From: Clostridium sp. 1001275B_160808_H3
Lineage (GTDB): Bacteria; Bacillota; Clostridia; Clostridiales; Clostridiaceae
DNA length: 35,837 bases
NCBI RefSeq assembly: GCF_015550425.1
Contig: NZ_JADNAT010000028.1
Span: 1 to 35,837, forward strand
Direction: 5' to 3'
Numbering within the stretch: the stretch's first letter is position 1; the number at the start of each line of letters is the position of its first letter. Both the position numbers and the translations under genes were made by a program. Below the pieces are notes generated by a model. The model searched no databases and had not been told where the DNA came from. It was given only the letters and a program-made list of their open reading frames with translations. Positions 31,446 through 35,837 of the stretch are shown here, in pieces.

Positions 31446-32909
31446 TTACTCCTTTTTATTTTTTAATTTTATAATATTTTTAAAATTATAATCTCCATCT
31501 AATATATTGTGAGATACGTTAGATAGGTTACTTTTATAAACTTTTAAATTTTGCCCTTGATATAGCCATAAATATAGATGTTCATTATATGCCATATCTT
31601 GTATTTTATTGTAAATATTATACTTTTTAGGATTATCTTTCTCAAATCTTACTTTATTAATAAGATGATTAATTTTAGAATTATTGAACCCTACAACACT
31701 TGCAATTTCACCATTTTTATGATAAAAATCATATGCAAAACTATATGGATTATTAGTATCTGGAGCATATGATAAAAATGATAAATCAAATTCACCTAAA
31801 TCAAATTCTTTACAAAACTGTGAAAACGGTAGTTTTGTAATTTCTAAATCAATTCCTATTAATTGAAGCCCATTTTTTAAAATGTTACAAGCTATATCTG
31901 CATCTTCCATTCCTAAAACACTCAATACTTTTAATTTAGGGATATTAACCAAGTTAATAGTTTTAATGATTCTTTTAGCCTCATCAATATTATAATTAAT
32001 GAGAGGTATATTAGAATTATGTGAATAAACGCCTTTAGGTATAGCTGTATTTACTCTTTCTCCCATTCCTTTTCTACCAAACTCCAAAAAATTTTCATAA
32101 TCAAATGATAATATCAGAGCTTTCCTAAATTCATTTATATTTAATGGTATTCGATTAGAATTTAATACAAATAATACCATATCCAAAGCTGGAAATTTTT
32201 TTATTTCTATATCTGTGTATTTTTCAAAATCTTTAGACTTACTTGCTTGAACAGCCATAATATCTCCTGTAGTTAAAAATAATTGTTTTCTTTTTTCATA
32301 ATTACTTTCACAAATTATCCTTATATAATTAGAGTCTGGTTTTTTTTCCCAGTAATTATCAAAGCGTTCTAGGATAATTTCTTTATTATAAGTATCAATA
32401 TTTTTTATTTTAAATGGTCCTGTACCGCTAGATGTTTCTGATAATAAGGTTGGATTGTCCAGTAGTCTTGGGCTTATAATTGAGCTTTCCTGAATAGCTA
32501 AAAAGTAGATTAAATCTAAACAGTTTTTATCTAATTCAATACTAAAAAGATATTTATTTAGACATACTATATTATCAGGATTTAATAATCCATTAAATAA
32601 CTCATTAGCTTTTTTTGATTCATTTAACATTCGTATTAAAGATTTTTGTACAGCATAGGAGTCACATTCTAAACCATCATGAAAGTATATATTTCTTTTA
32701 AGTTCAAAAAAATAAATCTTATCAAATTTAATCCACCATTCCTTAACAAGAACTGGAACACAGTTGTCTCCTATAAAATTAAATAATTTTTCATAGACAT
32801 TATCAATAATTTCCCTACTTATTGTATCAGCTGCAAATACTGGATCTATAGAACTTGGCATATCAATTTGTAATCTACAAATAGTATTTTCATTGATTAG
32901 ATTTTTCAT
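31446..32909 (-). CDS. Family 5 solute-binding-type protein without signal peptide
   Basis: 487 aa. Fold of oligopeptide/nickel-binding proteins (SBP_bac_5): IDPVFAADTISREIIDNVYE at the start, FELKRNIYFHDGLECDSYAV, SSGTGPFKIKNIDTYNKEII, ERFDNYW, and FRKALILSFDYENF. Normal members are lipoproteins or periplasmic and begin with a signal sequence and lipobox Cys; this one starts MKNLINENTICRLQID with none, and RBS AGGAGG sits seven bases before that ATG, so the missing signal is real. It should therefore work in the cytosol, where it could bind a peptide. No ABC permease or ATPase is in the operon. SgrR-type regulators also have a cytosolic SBP domain but carry an HTH, absent here. Confidence 0.78.
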   Translation of the reverse strand: MKNLINENTICRLQIDMPSSIDPVFAADTISREIIDNVYEKLFNFIGDNCVPVLVKEWWIKFDKIYFFELKRNIYFHDGLECDSYAVQKSLIRMLNESKKANELFNGLLNPDNIVCLNKYLFSIELDKNCLDLIYFLAIQESSIISPRLLDNPTLLSETSSGTGPFKIKNIDTYNKEIILERFDNYWEKKPDSNYIRIICESNYEKRKQLFLTTGDIMAVQASKSKDFEKYTDIEIKKFPALDMVLFVLNSNRIPLNINEFRKALILSFDYENFLEFGRKGMGERVNTAIPKGVYSHNSNIPLINYNIDEAKRIIKTINLVNIPKLKVLSVLGMEDADIACNILKNGLQLIGIDLEITKLPFSQFCKEFDLGEFDLSFLSYAPDTNNPYSFAYDFYHKNGEIASVVGFNNSKINHLINKVRFEKDNPKKYNIYNKIQDMAYNEHLYLWLYQGQNLKVYKSNLSNVSHNILDGDYNFKNIIKLKNKKE

Positions 32910-32921
32910 TTAAACCTCCTA

Positions 32922-34100
32922 TTATTTAACTAAATCATTAGTATTATTTTCTATTTTCCTAAGGTTTATAAATAGTAAAAATACAATAATTACATATATA
33001 ATTGAAAACGTCATTATTCCCGTATTAATATTAAATCTATCTACAATTTTACCGAGAGAAATATTCCCTAAAGCATCACCAATACTAGCACTTAATGATA
33101 TAAGAGATAATTCAAATCCTTTAAATTCATTTCTTATAAATATTGATTCTGCCTTAGGAATTGCTATATATGTAAATGTCACAAATATACTACATAATAA
33201 AAACATTATAAGAAAACTTATTGAATTAGATACTAATATCATTAATATACCTGAACAAGATGCAAAAAAATAGCTTAAACAAACCATTTTTCTAATATTA
33301 ATTTTATCAGCAATATGTCCTGCAACAAAATAAGTTGGAGAGCCTATTAATTCATCTAAAGACATAACAATCCCTAGTGCTACTGCAGTATATCCAAAGT
33401 TTTTATAAAAATGCATTGGAACTAGAGTATTCCACATAGGACTAGTAACAAATGTTTGTAAGAACATAACAATACAAAATAAATAAATCATTTTATTAAT
33501 TCCACTAAATAGATTTTTATTAATAAACTTTTGAGGTTGATTTTGAATTGAGGGTAGAAAGAAGATAGTTACTATAGACGCTAAAATTAAAATTACTGAA
33601 ATTATAATAAATGAATATTTACCTTGATTAAACTGATAAAGAAACCCTGCTACCATTCCGCCGAAAGAAGTAATAATTGATGATAGACCTAGTACATTAC
33701 CAAATCCCTTTCCTCTATCTTCAAATTTTGTAAGTTCTATTGTATAAGAAGAATTTATAGAGGTGAAAATACCTCTACACAGACCTAAACAACATAAAAG
33801 TATTAAATAATATATTATTGAAGTTGCAAAAGCCATTAAAAAAATTATTATTGAACTTGAAGCTAATGATATTATAAGATATATCTTTTGACCTACTAAA
33901 TCGGAATGCCTCCCTGTTATAACCTTTATAAAAAACATACCAAGGGAGAATGAAGCCATAACACTACCTATGCTAGCAAAAGATAAGCCTTGATCAGCCA
34001 TTTTTAATGGAATAATAATTGTAATAGCATTTGAACTCATTAAGAAGCAACCTGATACGATTGCAAATATCCATAGTTCAAATTTTTTATTATATTTCAT
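32922..34100 (-). CDS. MFS transporter, probable exporter
   Basis: 392 aa with 12 predicted membrane helices. MFS hallmark between helices 2 and 3: GRHSDLVGQKIYLI (about residues 63-76), with a second-half equivalent AGHIADKINIRKMVCLS (about 258-274). The fold and length fit drug/proton antiporters or sugar efflux carriers. It lies 23 bases after the radical SAM gene and 12 bases before the solute-binding-type gene. As the only transporter of the operon it is the likely exporter of the modified product. Confidence 0.85.
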   Translation of the reverse strand: MKYNKKFELWIFAIVSGCFLMSSNAITIIIPLKMADQGLSFASIGSVMASFSLGMFFIKVITGRHSDLVGQKIYLIISLASSSIIIFLMAFATSIIYYLILLCCLGLCRGIFTSINSSYTIELTKFEDRGKGFGNVLGLSSIITSFGGMVAGFLYQFNQGKYSFIIISVILILASIVTIFFLPSIQNQPQKFINKNLFSGINKMIYLFCIVMFLQTFVTSPMWNTLVPMHFYKNFGYTAVALGIVMSLDELIGSPTYFVAGHIADKINIRKMVCLSYFFASCSGILMILVSNSISFLIMFLLCSIFVTFTYIAIPKAESIFIRNEFKGFELSLISLSASIGDALGNISLGKIVDRFNINTGIMTFSIIYVIIVFLLFINLRKIENNTNDLVK

Positions 34101-34123
34101 TATAGAGCTCCTTGAATACTATT

Positions 34124-35503
34124 TTATTTTAGTAACGTTCCTTCCAATGTATGTAACTCGCTTAGTATTGGATATTTTTCAAGCATCCACATTATTTCAA
34201 GAAAAGTATTTTTGTAATCAGAACATTTTTTGCTCCTTGCACTAAGATTATTGTTATTTGTAAAATACGCTTGTGCTCTACATCCCCCACCACAAAAAAA
34301 TCTAAAATCACATTTACTACAAGTTTCATTTAAATTATTTATATTAATGCGTCTATGTTCTTTAAATGTATTAGTATCTCTCCAAATATCTGAAAATGAA
34401 CGTTGCCTAACATTATCTTCCTTGTACTGATTAACTTGAAAAGAAGGACATGGAAAAACATCACCATTTGCAGTTATTGAACATGTATTTATACCTGACC
34501 CACAGCAATCAGTCTTTATTGGAAGTAGTACTGTTTCTATTAATTTGCTTATAGCTGTATCAATAAGTTTATTAAAAAGATATTCATTTGATGTTGCTTC
34601 TTCCAATAGATCTTTAATAATTTTATACTCATTTGGAATATCAATACCATAAACTTTAGCATTTCCAAAATCATTTAAGAAATTTAGAATTACTCTATCT
34701 GCACCAATTTCATCTGCAAATTTGAAATATTCAATCACTTCATTCTGATTTTTCTTATGAATTGTCATAGATAGTGTTACTGGAACTCCCTTATCCACAC
34801 ACCATTTTATACTTTTTATTGTTTTATCATATGTTTCTTTACCTCGTATAAATTCATGTGTTTCTTTACTTACTCCATCTAACGATATTGTTGTTGATAT
34901 TTTATGTTCTGATAGATAATTAACTACTTCTTCAGTAAATAATAGACCATTTGTAATAAAATTAACTTCTATTCCATCTATATTCATGGCATCAAATATT
35001 TCTATAATATCTTTTCTTAATAATGGCTCACCACCAGTTATATCTACTTTTACACCATTTTTCCCACCTACTTTGATAAAATCTAATGCAAGATCTCTCA
35101 TTTCACTAGGAGTTAACTTGTTTTCTACTTGTTTTTTATCTCCTAAAAAACAATGCTTACAATTAATATTGCATCTAGATTCAATATTTAACCATACTCC
35201 TTGTAAAGGATAAATTTCAATTTCATCTTTATTAGTATCTTCTATATTTTGTATATTTTCTCCAAGATATAATATACCTTGGTCAATTAACGAATTAATA
35301 AATTCTTGAGTATCATTATCAAAATCTTTAATTTCTTGTAATGTCATTCCATTTACTTTTCTAAGTATGTCACTACTACCTTTAGACGCTATGAACCAAT
35401 AAGGTATTTCAGGGAAAATAATTACTTCTTTAGTACCTTCCTTATTTGTATAACTGCTGATTTTACCTAATAAATTTATTTTTCTATTATCCAAAATTAT
35501 CAT
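34124..35503 (-). CDS. Radical SAM/SPASM peptide maturase with PqqD-like N-terminal domain
   Basis: 459 aa from ATG; a TTG at 35494 is better placed after AAAGGA (eight bases) and may be the true start. Residues about 1-90 look like a PqqD-type peptide-recognition (RRE) domain: EVIIFPEIPYWFIASKGSSD, then ILRKVNGMTLQEIKDF. The radical SAM core has CNINCKHC (Cys111, 115, 118) and VDITGGEPLLRKDI. The C-terminal SPASM part holds CCGSGINTCSI, DVFPCPSF, CSKCDFRFFCGGGCRAQ and KKCSD, enough cysteines for two auxiliary 4Fe-4S clusters. This layout is that of RiPP maturases such as PqqE (with PqqD) and MftC. It follows the 26-codon gene at 35560-35640, the probable substrate. Confidence 0.88.
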   Translation of the reverse strand: MIILDNRKINLLGKISSYTNKEGTKEVIIFPEIPYWFIASKGSSDILRKVNGMTLQEIKDFDNDTQEFINSLIDQGILYLGENIQNIEDTNKDEIEIYPLQGVWLNIESRCNINCKHCFLGDKKQVENKLTPSEMRDLALDFIKVGGKNGVKVDITGGEPLLRKDIIEIFDAMNIDGIEVNFITNGLLFTEEVVNYLSEHKISTTISLDGVSKETHEFIRGKETYDKTIKSIKWCVDKGVPVTLSMTIHKKNQNEVIEYFKFADEIGADRVILNFLNDFGNAKVYGIDIPNEYKIIKDLLEEATSNEYLFNKLIDTAISKLIETVLLPIKTDCCGSGINTCSITANGDVFPCPSFQVNQYKEDNVRQRSFSDIWRDTNTFKEHRRININNLNETCSKCDFRFFCGGGCRAQAYFTNNNNLSARSKKCSDYKNTFLEIMWMLEKYPILSELHTLEGTLLK

Positions 35504-35518
35504 CCTTTACTCAATATA

Positions 35519-35556
35519 TTAAAAGGAGCAACATTATACCTATTGCTCCTTTTTTA
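35519..35556 (-). terminator. Attenuator-like hairpin between precursor and maturase genes
   Basis: On the minus strand AAAAGGAGCAA pairs with TTGCTCCTTTT and is followed by AATATATT. It begins four bases after the peptide's stop. A partly leaky terminator here would give more precursor than enzyme mRNA, common in RiPP operons. Confidence 0.75.
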
Positions 35557-35559
35557 AAT

Positions 35560-35640
35560 TTAAATAGAATATTTAGTATGTGTAAAATTGTCTCTAAATG
35601 ATACCGGTTGTCTTCTTTTTGCAAATGCAAATAATTTCAT
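35560..35640 (-). CDS. Candidate RiPP precursor peptide (26 aa)
   Basis: A 26-codon gene too short for usual gene callers. The N-terminal part MKLFAFAKRR is basic and hydrophobic, QPVSFR follows, and the C-terminal part is DNFTHTKYSI. No Cys. Likely modification targets are the aromatic and adjacent residues (Phe, His, Lys-Tyr) near the C-terminus. Evidence that it is a gene: RBS GGGGGGG seven bases before ATG, a near-consensus promoter and palindrome just upstream, a hairpin directly after the stop, and a PqqD-like radical SAM maturase next. PqqA and MftA are similar in size (about 22-30 aa). I know no family with this sequence. Confidence 0.7.
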   Translation of the reverse strand: MKLFAFAKRRQPVSFRDNFTHTKYSI

Positions 35641-35657
35641 AATTTCACCCCCCCTTA

Positions 35658-35716
35658 GAATATATAGGGTAACCCCTATTTATTCTAATTATACAATATA
35701 ATACAATTAATGTAAA
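35658..35716 (-). promoter_or_regulatory. Promoter and palindromic operator of the candidate RiPP operon
   Basis: On the minus strand TTTACA (35711-35716), 17 bases, TATAAT (35688-35693). An inverted repeat GAATATATAGGG / CCCTATTTATTC (35658-35669 and 35674-35685; one mismatch, four-base centre) covers the transcription start and leader. It may be an operator or a 5' RNA hairpin; no regulator gene is in the operon. Confidence 0.75.
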
Positions 35717-35775
35717 TATATTCTAATAAAAAAAGACAAATTATAACATTTTTAATAACATGTAAATTGAAAAAG

Positions 35776-35807
35776 TAACTTCCGTTTTTTTACTTAAACA
35801 GAAGTTA
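35776..35807 (-). terminator. Terminator-like hairpin at the right edge
   Basis: TAACTTC (35776-35782) pairs with GAAGTTA (35801-35807); on the minus strand it is followed by CTTTTTC. It may end a leftward gene outside the window. Confidence 0.4.
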
Positions 35808-35837
35808 GTCTTGCAAAGTATCTGATATAATTAATTT

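Overview
The window looks like chromosomal DNA of a low-GC, anaerobic, endospore-type Firmicute, most likely Clostridium sensu stricto. The A+T content is very high, ribosome binding sites are strong AGGAGG types, and the content fits: a dissimilatory-type anaerobic sulfite reductase operon (asrABC), CarD and RecA, a preQ1-I riboswitch, an ECF-type nickel uptake system and many ferredoxin-like redox proteins. I do not assign a species. No rRNA, tRNA, CRISPR array or intact mobile element was seen.

Layout, left to right. (1) 192-1680: a small cysteine-rich KTR protein typical of integrative elements, then a PadR regulator with two DUF1048 proteins and a readable promoter/operator. (2) 1681-2458: decayed sequence with a hairpin whose second copy lies at 14868. 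(3) 2459-5397: asrABC with promoter and terminator. (4) 5404-6400: gene debris (CarD C-terminus, truncated sigma factor, an unidentified remnant). (5) 6403-14839: nickel locus, reading leftward hypB, an 893-aa Fe-S/flavin oxidoreductase, hypA, a DUF5692-like membrane protein, nikMN, an EcfT/CbiQ protein and a CbiO ATPase. A divergent FadR-type GntR regulator has matching TGGT-N3-ACCA operators at both divergent promoters. (6) 14961-16515: secreted GH5 beta-mannanase with a CBM and a cre-like site. (7) 16961-18671: carD-recA. (8) 18935-21546: preQ1-I riboswitch and a queuosine salvage operon (nucleosidase, ECF S component, queuine-lyase-like radical SAM protein). (9) 21727-23112: aldo/keto reductase and divergent MerR regulator sharing a 19-bp-spacer promoter. 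(10) 23205-23385: a structured RNA. (11) 23407-26077: operon of two methyltransferases and a radical SAM/SPASM protein. (12) 26475-30550: small accessory genes (zinc ribbon, DUF2085, DHFR-like, DUF4177, YbjQ-like) and a broken IS30-family element. (13) 30672-35716: a compact candidate RiPP operon.

The strongest candidate for an undescribed system is region 13. A 26-codon gene, easily missed by gene callers, has an excellent promoter, a palindromic operator and a strong RBS. A hairpin follows it, then a radical SAM/SPASM maturase with a PqqD-like N-terminus, an MFS transporter, a solute-binding-type protein without a signal peptide, and a cysteine-rich protein, all tightly spaced. This resembles the logic of PQQ or mycofactocin (tiny precursor plus PqqD/radical SAM enzyme) but with other partners. 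Second-tier candidates are the nickel delivery locus with no nickel enzyme beside it, the radical SAM/double methyltransferase operon, and two RNA-like elements (a covarying repeated hairpin and a 19-nt motif shared by two unrelated structures).
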